Assembly (NCBI GenBank): GCA_032718475.1
Contig: JAUCBJ010008019.1
Coordinates: 17,776-81,775 of the forward strand
Reading direction: 5' to 3'
DNA: 64,000 nucleotides
Origin: Nemertoderma westbladi
Taxonomy: Eukaryota; Xenacoelomorpha; Nemertodermatida; Nemertodermatidae
Positions 53,405 through 64,000 of the stretch are shown here, in pieces. The position numbers and the translations under genes were made by a program. The stretch's first letter is position 1; the number at the start of each line of letters is the position of its first letter. The notes beneath the pieces were generated by a model. The model was not told the origin of the DNA. It saw only the letters and a list, made by a program, of their open reading frames with translations, and did no database searches.

Positions 53405-55401
53405 ATCCAATCTAAGCTAATCCAATAATGAATTAAAACATCTCAAATTCCGCAGTTGTTGAAAATAACGCTATGATTTTCAAATTAATCCGACTGTAAT
53501 CATGGAATATAGAGGGATAATTAGAGGGCCTAACCGCCACGTTCGTGGGGTCTTCGTGGCTCGCCCCACACTGGGTACTGTATGTAGTCGTGGCACTATA
53601 ATATTGCTTGTCATTACGAAGTATTTTAGTAGTTCAATAAAATAGGTTTCAAAATATAATGGATTTTTAATGTGATGTGTGTTCTATAATCATTGGAATC
53701 TTCTTGATAATTACAGAAAATTGCACTATTTTTACTGGAAGTTATCATATTATTCAAAGAAATTACTGCACCTTTCCCCTCATGTTTCCCGTTCTAATTA
53801 TTCTGCGCTGCTCTATTACACTAAATACATACAGTATGTCCGGGCTCGGGGTTTGGTTATATATTCTCGGTAATAATAATTACTCGGAAAGTCTTAATCG
53901 CTATTATTCTTACCAACATATCATTTTAGCCCCCGAGGCTCAATACAACTTTTTAGTGGGAAGTGTAGCAGTTAATGCGAATGATTGAGTGGAATTATAG
54001 AGAAATGACTGACTTAAAATATAATTATTATTTTGTTAGTCGTAGCTAACGATACGACTAACGATCCATATCTGTGACTTATACGCGACTTATAAAAACG
54101 AAAGTCCGGCAGTTCGCATGATTTGTAGAGAGTAAATCTTTCCGCCAGGATGAAGATGGGTTTCTCCGAAAGGTAACAATGGTAACAGGGGGCTGCGCAA
54201 CCGCCGCCCCCCCCCCCCCCCCCCCACCTCTACCCAGATTCTTCACCACTCATATTAACGTGGTGGCAAATATTCTGTATCTGAATATAATTGTTTCCTC
54301 GGCAATTCAACCAATTCATTAAAAACAATGTATGTGGGGCGAGTCAAAACTGCGAGCCATCAGATAAATTTTATAATTATACTATAGCCGTTTTCATAAA
54401 GTGGGTGTGTGTGGGGGGGGGGGGGGGGGGGGGGGTTGTGTGTCGGAAGCCATAATTGTCGGAAGCCAATATATAACTAGCCATAGTATAATTATAATTC
54501 TTCGCTAAGATGGCTTGCAGCTTTTGCTGCACGAAGGCACTCGTGTATGTCTCGGACATTTTAGAAAGGATTCGCTCTGGTATGTTATCCATTCGTTAGT
54601 GAAAAGAAGTTGGTTAATATAGTTATGGTTTGGGAGCTTCCCTGGGGTATTGATTGGTTCGTACTATGCAGTTTTAGAAGACGTTTTAAATTTGGTCAAT
54701 AATTTGATGTCTGTTGCCGAAATCAATGGTAGTCGTTTCGGAAATCCAATAAGTGACTCATAATAATTATACACAGGGCGTCGTCGATAATACAGTTGGC
54801 TAATGTTGTTGAATCTATAACAGTAATATCAGCTGAACTGGGTGGCAGGGCAGGGGAGAGTAGAGTGCATTCTCCCTCCATCACATCGCAGCGACCCAAA
54901 TTAAGTTGTTGATTTCACAATAAACCATGTCCGTCCATTTAGAGGCTTGTTCAAACACCGGATAGCCAAAAATGGGAAATAATTATCACCCCAGTTTGTC
55001 AGCTAGAAAGGTCAAGCTTACAAACAGGGAGCCTTGGCGTTGGAACCAAACTAGAGTCACATGACTGCGCAATCTACCAGGTATTACAGTAGAGCTATTG
55101 TGTATACTATTATATTAATGGTTGAGTGTACAACGGGGCAGCACTAGGCCACCTCCAATATTGTATTGTATGTGGATAACCTATTGGGGCAACATTCCAA
55201 ATATCCTGTAGCCACAATGAGGAGAGAGAAAGTCACCTTATTGCCTAAAAAACAAAGTAAACCCATCCAATATGTTGAACATTAACTATAGTTAATGCCA
55301 GCAATCAATAGAAACTATCTACCCTGCCCAATCAGGATAGATCAGCTGCTTTCTCTCCCCGTGTGTAGCTTATACACAATGTCACCGTGAATTATAATTT
55401 A
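53405..55401. other. AT-rich stretch without recognised genes
   Basis: Contains a hairpin with 10-bp arms (gttagtcgta, 54035-54062), a C run at about 54209-54226, a G run at about 54414-54435, and a ~20-bp inverted pair (ttataattatactatagc at 54369 and its complement near 54481) that might bound a small MITE. A minus-strand frame from ATG 54592 (MDNIPERILSKMSETYTSAF) reads like protein for about 30 codons, but no donor was found. Confidence 0.5.
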
Positions 55402-55403
55402 GT

Positions 55404-57878
55404 GTTGTCATCTGCATCCAAGAAAATCGGATTTGTCATGAAGACACTGCCATGAAGTACAATGACATTGGAAATGGATGGACGTTAGTAACAATCTCAG
55501 CAGTAAGAAACTCGGCCAATGCATCAATTGGTGGAGTAGGAATTCTGCTAAGCCCATTTGCACTTAAGACCCTAAACAACATCGAATCTATAAATTCCAG
55601 GGTTATGATCGCAACATTTGATGGGAATCCAAAGGCAACAGTTATATGTTGCTACAGTCCAACCAATGCCTCAGAGCCAGAACAAGCAGTCAAGTTTTAT
55701 GAAAATCTGACTGAACTTATAAAGGACATTCCGAAACACAATGTTAAAGTCATTGCTGGTGACCTGAATGCGCAAATTGGCCCCGATGACATCAAGGGTT
55801 ACACCTATGACACCAGTTCTAGCAGAAATGGGTACTTCCTCTTAGACCTAATGGAAGAATGTGAACTGATACCAACAAACAACACATTCGGAAAGAGTAA
55901 GGGGAAGCTATGGACCTTTCAATACCCCAATGGAACCAAAGCACAACTGGATTACATCCTTATAAAAAAAAAGTGGAGAAACAGCATGATCAACTGCGAG
56001 GCATACAGCTCGTTCAACCTAATTGGTTCGGACCACAGAATTGTGACTGCAGAGATCAGACTTAGTTTGAGAGCCAGCAAACCCAGGACAAGCAAGCAAA
56101 TCAACGATGACTGGGAGAAACTCAGAACTGACAATGCAGTAAAGGATGCTTACACAGTAGAAGTTCAAAACCGCTTTGAAGCACTTCAGTCAATGGATGA
56201 AGACCAGTCCACCGATTCAATATACTAGAATATAATAAAAGCCCGCAAGGAATCAGCTAAGTGGCATATCCCCCAGAAACCCAAACGAAAACAGTATGTG
56301 CCATGGCAAAACTCTGAGGTTAGTTGTAAGAGAGAAGATCTTAAGATAGCCTACAAAGTTAAAACTGAACAACCGAAAACATTAACAAGGTTGAGAAAGC
56401 TAAGGCCGATCTTCAATTGGCCTACAACATCAGCCAGGAAAAGTACATATCGGGTAAAATTAAAGCAATTACAACTGATCACATACAGCAACAATCAAGA
56501 CTTTTACCTGGCAAACTGTAAATGAGGTATCTGGTCGGAAAAGTTGTGCAAAGGGGCGCCTCAAAGCCGATAGTCCTGAAGAACGTGTTGGGAAGTGGAA
56601 AAATCACTTCAGCAACTCGCTTGGGCAGCCACCAAACATCGATGCCAGCCCTACAAGGAAAATAAATGACAAGACACTACCTATAGAAACACGGGACTTC
56701 ACACCTGCCGAACTCCAAAGAAGCATTAAAAGCATGTCCAATAATAAAGCGAGTGGATTAGATGAAATCCCAGCTGAGGTATGGAAAACCGGAGTGCTAA
56801 ACAGACCATTATTGAATGTTTGCAACCGGATGTTAAAAGGGGAAAAGCCACCACCAATTTGGAGTAAAGGTCAACTAAAGCCTCTCCCCAAGAAAGGAGA
56901 CCTCGGCATACCAACAAACTATCGTGGGATCTGTCTGCTTGTAGTAGCTGCCAAAATATACAATAAAATGATTCTATATAGGATTAGGCCTCACATAGAG
57001 AAACTACTGCGTAAGAGCCAAAACGGATTTCGACAAAGTAGATCAATAATAGCTCAGATACTTGCACTACGGAGACTGATTGAAGGAATTAAGTCAAAGA
57101 ATCTCCCCGCAGTCATGACTTTTGTGGACTTCAAGAAGGCATTCGACTCCATCCATAGAGGTAAAATGCTTGAAATCCTAAGAGCTTATGGAATACCAGT
57201 GAACGGAATACCAATACGGTGAAGATCTGGGATTCACACTTCAAGAACGCAGAAATAGTAGATATCCGGCAACTACAGTCACAGACACCGACTTTGCGGA
57301 TGACATCGCCCTGCTCTCTAATACGCTAGCAGATGCACAGCTTCTACTAAATAAAGTGGAGAGGGCTGCTAAGGAGGTTGGATTGCATACAAATGCTACC
57401 AAGTCCGAATTCATGACCTTTAATGTTGATGGAAACTTGACAACCATTGATATTAATCAACTAAGGAAGGTCGACGACTTCCAGTACCTTGGATCATGGA
57501 TAGAGAGTAGTAAAAAAGGACATAGAAGTTAGGAAAGCAAAGGCTTGGGTAGCTCTATCAAAAATGGATACCATCTGGAAATCAGATCTCTCCAGGCACT
57601 TGAAGACTAAGTTCTTTCGAGCCACAGTGGAAAGTGTATTTTTATACGGGGGTGAGACCTGGACACTGACTAAATCACTTGAACAACGAATTGATGGTTG
57701 CTACACAAGACTACTAAGGGCAGCCCTAAACATCAGACAACACATGACAAGCACATGACAAACGCCGAGCTTTTTGGTACAATACCGCCTGTATCAACCA
57801 CCCTCCGTGAACGCAGATTAAGATTCAGTGGGCACTGCTGGCGAAGTAAAGACGAGGTCATACCAGATCTACTTTTCT
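55404..57878 (+). pseudogene. RTE2 endonuclease-RT ORF, broken
   Basis: The endonuclease frame is open to TAG at 56226-56228 (CAG in copy b). A series of shifts follows near 56400-56600. The RT frame 56734-57222 holds LKPLPKKGDLGIPTNYRGI and FVDFKKAFDSI. An internal deletion near 57195-57215 removes the segment with QGDTLAP. The TDFADDIALLS region follows in another frame, and an extra A near 57515 shifts it again. It is plainly nonfunctional. Confidence 0.88.
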
Positions 57879-59905
57879 ACAGGAAAAGGGCCCCCTGGAC
57901 TGACAACAAAATCCAGAAGTGCCGAAATGACCTATATAAGGCGCAGAAAGAGTCCCGACTCAAACAGACTACAGCGGCCAAGAATGCAGTTAAGGCTGCA
58001 TCTAGGTCCCTGAACAGGCAGTACTCTGTTAATCTACAGCAGCTAATAAACCAACAGGTTGATGCCATCAATCATGCTGACGACAGCAGGCAATCATCCC
58101 AGGCATGGAAATCGATCAACTTGGTTACTGGGCGGAAAAGCCAACCAAACACCAAAGTTAAGGCTGAATCACCAACCGATCGCCTCAATGGTTGGAAGGC
58201 CCAGTTTGAAAAGCTCCTCAATAATGACAGGGTATTGCCTGATAACTTTATAGAAGTAAAAGTGTCTGAGTCTGTACTCCCAGATATTCCCATTGGCGAT
58301 ATCTCCTTTGCAGAAGTGAAGGCTGCTGCAAAGAGCATTAAGACCAATCGTACCAGTGGAGTAGATGGTGTTCCCCCTGAGGTCTTTAAAATACCTGAGT
58401 GTTTAAAGCTCATCTATCCCATCATAGTAGACATGTACCGACAACAAGAGTCCCACAAGAAATGAAAATAAATAAGTTGGTGCCAGTTCCCAAGAAGGGC
58501 AATCTAACACTCTATGGTTCTTTTCGGGGAATCTCATTGATCTCGATTGCTGCAAAGCTATACAATAGAATTCTATTAAATCGCATCAGGGATCCCATTG
58601 AGAGACTGCTCCGTGGAAATCAGAATGGGTTCCGTAAAGGTCGAGGGACCATGGAGCCCATTTTGGCACTTAGAAGGATAATTGAAGAGTTATCAAAAAA
58701 GAAAGACAGGCATCTGGCTGTTATCTTTGTTGACTTCTTTAAGGCCTTTGATTCAGTCTCTCGCTCACGTATGTTCAGCATACTTTCATTATATGGGATT
58801 CCTGATGAAATTATTGCAGCAATCAGATCAGTATACGATGGTTCGACAACATTTGTGTCTACTGTTGACGGTGACACAGAACGATTTGAAGTGTTATGGG
58901 GCGTTCTTGTTCATGGTTCTGGTTCTTGTTCATAATTGTGGTTGACTATGTTCTACGCATGTCCTTAGATCATCATAATGATGATGGGGTGATGATAACT
59001 CCACCTACTGGCTCCAGAAGTCGAGGAAATCCTGCCAAGTACCTAACTGATCTAGACTTTGCTGATGACTTAGGAGTACTCTCAGAATCACTAGAGGGAG
59101 CCCAACGGCTTCTCAGCTCATTAGAACATGCTGCTTCTAGTGTTGGTCTTTTTATTAACTCCAGAAAGACCAAAATTTTGACAGTTAACTTTGAAAGTCC
59201 TCAGCAATTCTCTGATCGGATGAGCATAAGCTCAAAGGATGGTATGCTTGAGCATGTGGACGACTTCTGTTACCTGGGATCATGGATCCGGAAGTCAGGT
59301 GAGGACCTTCGAATACGTAAGGGAAAGGCATGGGCAGCCTTGAATAGGCTTTCCAGGATGTGGAAGTCACCGAGAATTAATCGGAAACTTAAGGTCCGAT
59401 TATTTAGAGCAGCAGTAGTTCCAGTACTCCTCTATGGGAGTCCATGCTGGGCTCTAACTGCAGAGGACACCAAATCTCTGGATGGCACATTCACAAGAAT
59501 GCTACGCCGGGTTCATTGTGTCAAGTACAATGCACACATCTCCAACCAGACACTATATAACATTGGAGGTGTCTCATTGGTTCCCCCAAGCTTGACACTA
59601 GAACAAAATCGCCTCCGCTTTGCAGGACATTGCTTTCGCCGTGAGGACCAGCCAGTGCATAATCTTGTACTTTGGCAGCCTCATGGAGTGAATAAGCATG
59701 GTGGACAGCCCATGACTTTCTTGAGACGCATCTTAAAGGACACTGGCCTTGAAGATGCGGATGATCTAGCAAATGTCATGTAGTGTCATGTAATGTCATG
59801 TAGTGTCATGCCATGTAGTTGTTGCGCCGCAATTTTGTCGACAAGCCGGCGCAGCATTCTTAAAAATGCAGCTGCAATGCAGCATGCCGATCCTAGTAGT
59901 AGTAG
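57879..59905 (+). mobile_element. RTE1 LINE copy 7, 5'-truncated, inserted in RTE2
   Basis: It starts at acaggaaaagggccccctgg and ends with (TAG)n. It is flanked by the 9-bp duplication tacttttct (57870-57878 and 59906-59914), which is single-copy in uninterrupted RTE2. The frame is broken by a lost A near 58440 (taccgacaacaag for taccgaacaacaag), a rearranged stretch near 58905-58935 that removes QGDTLAP, and a gtcatgtagt repeat insertion at 59776-59815. A composite frame from 57698 joins the RTE2 end to RTE1 and is a chance fusion. Confidence 0.93.
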
Positions 59906-60269
59906 TACTTTTCTGGCAACCAACTCATGGAAAGCGAAGTCGTGAACGACCGGCCATAACATATATAGATCAACTTGAAAGGGATACTGAACTTGGGAGA
60001 AACGAAATTGCGACAACTATGGGGAATCGGGAAGCCTGGAAGGATCTCATTTCCACTGTCAGAGTTCGCTCGACCTAGTAGTAGTAGTACTTTTCTGGCA
60101 ACCAACTCATGGAAAGCGAAGTCGTGAACGACCGGCCATAACATATATAGATCAACTTGAAAGGGATACTGAACTTGGGAGAAACGAAATTGCGACAACT
60201 ATGGGGAATCGGGAAGCCTGGAAGGATCTCATTTCCACTGTCAGAGTTCGCTCGACCTAGTAGTAGTAG
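59906..60269 (+). repeat. 182-bp tandem duplication of the RTE2 3' end
   Basis: 59906-60087 and 60088-60269 are two copies of the same 182-bp block, each from tacttttctggcaacc to gctcgacctagtagtagtag. I see no difference between them. The (TAG)n tails bounding the block supply the microhomology for unequal exchange or slippage. Confidence 0.93.
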
Positions 60270-60819
60270 TTTCCATCTCTCTTATTGAGAAGCGCATTAG
60301 TGTTTACGTTGTTGTCGGGACAACATTATTATTATTTGTTGTTATTATAGGACAGTATTATATTATTGACCCAGTCTTCAGCGCAAAATTAACGGTAGTT
60401 ATTCTTGTTGTTATGGTTACAGTATGTTAGGTATGTTTATTACACTACATTATTGTACCGTTAATTTTTGCGCTGAAGATGTAACGAATAGTTTGAAATG
60501 TTAGAATATAACGAAACGTCCGTTTTTGCATTGTAAGCTTATTATTTTTAATATGGTTTCAACATTCTACCAACTTGTTCTAGTAATTTTGACACTACTA
60601 CGATTTAGATTCCCCTCTGGGACCTCGGAAAGACAAGAAGCTAGTTCTCCCCAAAGTCTAGGTCAGCAGGAACATCATCTGTCCCCTCCAGTAGCAGTAA
60701 ATACATACCCCTAATCTCAGTGGCATTGTATCACCCCCGTTAAGTATCCGGCCCCAGCAACACTGCAAGACTCAGCTGGTTACCGTAACAACCATCTTAG
60801 TTGTTCGCATGACTTAGTA
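60270..60819. other. Noncoding stretch with an inverted repeat
   Basis: tcttcagcgcaaaattaacg at 60375 and its complement (60456-60479) form ~23-bp arms about 60 bp apart. The hairpin gttgtc-gg-gacaac lies near 60312. The last 25 bp (60795-60819) are units of the 21-bp satellite. No gene seen. Confidence 0.5.
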
Positions 60820-61683
60820 CTACTAGGATCGGCATGCTGCATTGCAGCTGCATTTTTAAGAATGCTGTGCCGGCTTGTCAACAAAATTGCACCGCCACAA
60901 CTCCCTATCACCCATGACATTTGCTAGATCATCCGCATCTTTAAGGCCAGTGTCCTTTAAGATGCGTCTCAAGAAAGTCATGGGCTGTCCACCATGCTTA
61001 TTCACTCCATGAGGCTGCCAAAGTACAAGATTATGCACTGGCTGGTCCTCACGGCGAAAGCAATGTCCTGCAAAGCGGAGGCGATTTTGTTCTAGTGTCA
61101 AGCTTGGGGGAGCCAATGAGACACCTCCAATGTTATATAGTGTCTGGTTGGAGATGTGTGCATTGTACTTGACACAATGTACCCGGCGTAGCATTCTTGT
61201 GAATGTGCCATCCAGAGATTTGGTGTCCTCAGCAGTTAGAGCCCAGCATGGACTCCCGTAGAGGAGTACTGGAACTACTGCTGCTCTAAATAATCGGACC
61301 TTAAGTTTCCGATTAATTCTAGGTGACTTCCAAATCCTGGAAAGCCTATTCAAGGCTGCCCATGCCTTTCCCTTACGTATTCGAAGGTCCTCACCTGACT
61401 TCCGGATCCATGATCCCAGGTAACAGAAGTCGTCCACATGCTCAAGCATACCATCCTTTGAGCTTATGCTCATCCGATCAGAGACTTGCTGAGGACTTTC
61501 AAAGTTAACTGTCAGAATTTTGGTCTTTCTGGAGTTGATAAAAAGACCAACACTAGAAGCAGCATGTTCTAATGAGCTGAGGAGCCGCTGGGCTCCCTCT
61601 AATGATTCTGAGAGTACTCCTAAGTCATCAGCAAAGTCTAGATCAGTTAGGTACTTGGCAGGATTTCCTCGACTTCTGGAGCC
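60820..61683 (-). mobile_element. RTE1 LINE copy 8, 5'-truncated, minus strand, in a satellite
   Basis: On the minus strand it runs from ggctccagaagtcgagg to the (TAG)n tail, seen here as ctactagg. It is flanked by ttagta on both sides (60814-60819 and 61684-61689) within 21-bp satellite units. The frame is open throughout, including LDFADDLGVLS, to the TAA at 60856-60858. It lacks everything upstream of RT motif C. Confidence 0.92.
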
Positions 61684-61852
61684 TTAGTAAGTCGCTCGCA
61701 CGAGTTACTAAGTCGTTCGCATGACTTAGTAAGCCGCTCACACGACTTAGTAAGTTGTTCGCACGACTTAGTAAGTCGTTCGCACGAGTTAGTAAGTCGT
61801 TCGCACGAGTTAGTAAGTCGTTCGCACGAGTTAGTAAGACGTTCGCACGCGT
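61684..61852. repeat. 21-bp satellite (ttagtaagtcgttcgcacga plus g)
   Basis: Eight units, with a few more to the left of the RTE1 copy. Because 21 is a multiple of three, it reads as a 7-residue repeat (LLTRAND on the minus strand), but there is no sign of a real gene. Confidence 0.93.
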
Positions 61853-62544
61853 CACAAACAATATATTTTTTTTATTTCCCTTTAGGGCTCATAAAGATTC
61901 CCCATTATGGTTAATAGTATTTTGCATTCCCGTGTCTGTTTCCTTGACATTTGCTAATATTAACAGGTTTCACAAATCTACTGGGATTTAATTTGAATGG
62001 ACAGAATTAGGCTTAGTGTTGCCTGTCACAGAATCGCCCACGCAACCAGTTTGAGTCGTTTGTCACTTTGACAATCGACAAATTAGATACAAATTAGATA
62101 CTAAGTCTCTGAGCCCAACTTAGTGTATTTTCGTTGACATTGAGCTTAAAGTCTTGCAGTGTTTCTAATTATTGTTTTGTTTGTTTGTCAGTCATTATTT
62201 CGTTCTTAAATTACTATGAAGGGTAAATAATTATGAAATACTGCATCTCTACATCAATCTCTATGAAATATAATTAGCAATATATTCCTCCAATATAGCA
62301 CGGTCGATAAGTTTATAAATTTGGAAGTGAGGGAGTTTATTCGAGGAGGTTATTTGGTTATTTGATTTCTAGGATCCTTCAAAAATTCGCTCTTTTGGAC
62401 ATAAATTGGGAAAAAACAAGTGCAAGAAGGTAAAGCTTTTGATTATTATTTAACTTTTTTTTCTTTAGTGATAATAATATTTTCTATAACTAAATTAGTG
62501 ATATTTTCTTAAATATTTATCACCCACCCCTACATTTGGGTAGC
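61853..62544. other. AT-rich stretch without recognised features
   Basis: No gene, repeat or element recognised on either strand. Confidence 0.5.
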
Positions 62545-64000
62545 AGATCGAAGGAGGAGCCTTCGGGTCGTCTCCACATTACATAATGGCAACTAAGGAG
62601 GAGCCTTCGGGCCGCCTCCACATTAAATAATGGTAACAAAGGAGGAGCCTTCGGGTCGCCTCCACATTACATAATGGTAACGAAGGAGGAGCCTTCGGGT
62701 CGTCTCCACATTACATAATGGTAACGAAGGAGGAGCCTTCGGGTCGCCTCCACATTACATAATGGCAACAAAGGAGGAGCCTTCGGGCTGCCTCCACATT
62801 ACATAATGGCAACAAAGGAGGAGCCTTCGGGCCGCCTCCACATTACATAATGGTAAAGAAGGAGGAGCCTTTGGGTCGCATCCACATTACATAATGGTAA
62901 AGAAGGAGGAGCCTTTCGGTCGCCTCCACATTACATAATGGTAAAGAAGGAGGAGCCTTTGGGTCGCCTCCACATTTTACATAATGGTAACAAAGGAGGA
63001 GCCTTCGGGCCGCCTCCACATTAAATAATGGTAACGAAGGAGGAGCCTTCGGGACGCCTCCACATTAAATAATGGTAACGAAGGAGGAGCCTTCGGGTCG
63101 CCTCCACATTAAATAATGGTAACAAAGGAGGAGCCTTCGGGCCGCCTTCACATTAAATAATGGTAACGAAGGAGGAGCCTTCGGGCCGCCTCCACATTAA
63201 ATAATGGTAACAAAGGAGGAGCCTTCGGGCCGCCTCCACATTACATAATGGTAACGAAGGAGGAGCCTTTGGATCGCCTCCACATTACATAATGGTAACG
63301 AAGGAGGAGCCTTCGGGTCGTCTCCACATTACATAATGGTAACGAAGGAGGAGCCTTCGGGTCGCCTCCACATTACATAATGGCAACAAAGGAGGAGCCT
63401 TCGGGCTGCCTCCACATTACATAATGGCAACAAAGGAGGAGCCTTCGGGCCACCTCCACATTACATAATGGTAAAGAAGGAGGAGCCTTTGGGTCGCATC
63501 CACATTACATAATGGTAAAGAAGGAGGAGCCTTTCGGTCGCCTCCACATTACATAATGGTAAAGAAGGAGGAGCCTTTGGGTCGCCTCCACATTTTACAT
63601 AATGGTAACAAAGGAGGAGCCTTCGGGCCGCCTCCACATTAAATAATGGTAACGAAGGAGGAGCCTTCGGGACGCCTCCACATTAAATAATGGTAACGAA
63701 GGAGGAGCCTTCGGGCCGCCTCCACATTACATAATGGTAACGAAGGAGGAGCCTTTGGGTCGCCTCCACATTACATAATGGTAACGAAGGAGGAGCCTTC
63801 GGGCCGCCTCCACATTAAATAATGGTAACGAAGGAGGAGCCTTCGGGCCGCCTCCACATTAAATAATGGCAACGAAGGAGGAGCCTTTGGGTCGCCTCCA
63901 CATTGCATAATGGTAACGAAGGAGGAGCCTTTGGGTCGCCTCCACATTAGATGATGGTAACGAAGGAGGAGCCTTTGGCCGCCTCCACATTACATAATGG
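62545..64000. repeat. 44-bp satellite with hairpin-forming units, runs off the window
   Basis: About 33 units of 44 bp, each with ggaggagccttcgggccgcc followed by tccacattacataatggtaa and variants. Each can fold with ggagg/cctcc and gcc-ttcg-ggc pairing. Variant order repeats with a 618-bp period: ttgggtcgca at 62871 and 63489, cacattttac at 62971 and 63589, so a higher-order repeat of 14 units is present. Confidence 0.95.

Larger units (their letters stand above)
55402..60087 (+). mobile_element. RTE2 LINE copy c, split by RTE1
   Basis: It starts inside the endonuclease (VICIQENRICHED) and runs to 57878, then resumes at 59906 (tacttttctggcaacc) to its (TAG)n tail at about 60087. It is the only RTE2 copy here with most of the endonuclease: VICCYSPTNAS, VIAGDLNAQIG and IGSDHRIVTAEI. 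Confidence 0.9.

Noticed and set aside
54377-54592. Minus-strand frame starting MDNIPERILSKMSETYTSAF as a first exon
   Set aside because: The start looks plausible, but the frame then runs into a poly(G/C) tract and no good splice donor was found. Kept only as a note.
57698-58465. Fusion protein joining RTE2 and RTE1 segments
   Set aside because: It crosses an insertion junction marked by a target-site duplication, so the open frame is accidental.
60478-60525. ctgaaga...cgaaac pattern as a hammerhead ribozyme
   Set aside because: The intervening sequence does not form a stem II and no matching stem I or III was seen.

Overview
This window looks like nuclear DNA of a bilaterian invertebrate, probably marine. 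The evidence is spliced host genes with consensus GT/AG sites, a terminal exon resembling the FOG/ZFPM/U-shaped family of C2H2/C2HC zinc-finger proteins, and a dense mix of metazoan retroelements (RTE-type LINEs, a BEL/Pao LTR element, a Penelope-like element, a second LINE type with an RRM-like ORF1) among long satellites. Nothing prokaryotic was seen. I cannot name the species.

Layout. 0-1.6 kb: a long inverted-repeat (foldback) element and one unrecognised ORF. 1.7-8.2 kb: a foldback element with ~1 kb arms; its right arm is split by a full-length but broken RTE LINE (family RTE1) flanked by a 13-bp target-site duplication. 8.2-18.8 kb: a GTCT-rich minisatellite, then a host gene I reconstruct from six phase-compatible exons (8985-18718, poly(A) signal at 18755). 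Its introns hold a 13-bp satellite, an RTE1 copy with an intact ORF portion, a hAT-like MITE, a 55-bp palindromic satellite and an RTE1 relic. 18.9-24.9 kb: a Mutator-like MITE, then an RTE1 copy that carries a second RTE1 copy. 25.7-27.8 kb: terminal exon of the FOG-like gene. 28.9-36.2 kb: a 22-bp satellite with higher-order periodicity, interrupted by an RTE1 copy on the minus strand.

36.2-51.6 kb is a stack of elements. A BEL/Pao element (gag fragment, protease, RT, RNase H, integrase) is broken by a LINE fragment (RRM-like ORF1, C2HC finger, endonuclease), a Penelope-like element (RT plus GIY-YIG) and a second RTE family (RTE2). Downstream of the integrase lie degraded ORFs that appear to encode a DEDD-type 3'-5' exonuclease-like domain and a protein with three CCHC knuckles, then LTR-like sequence. 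51.6-61.7 kb: RTE2 copies, one split by RTE1 with a 9-bp TSD and followed by a 182-bp tandem duplication, then another RTE1 copy. 61.7-64 kb: a 21-bp and a 44-bp satellite, the latter running off the window.

The two host genes show no evident functional link. The rest is a record of layered insertion: at least eight RTE1 and three RTE2 copies, three of the RTE1 copies inside satellite arrays. The observations most worth following up are the exonuclease/zinc-knuckle ORFs beside the BEL element, the multi-exon gene whose introns are filled by satellites, and the nested insertions with readable target-site duplications.
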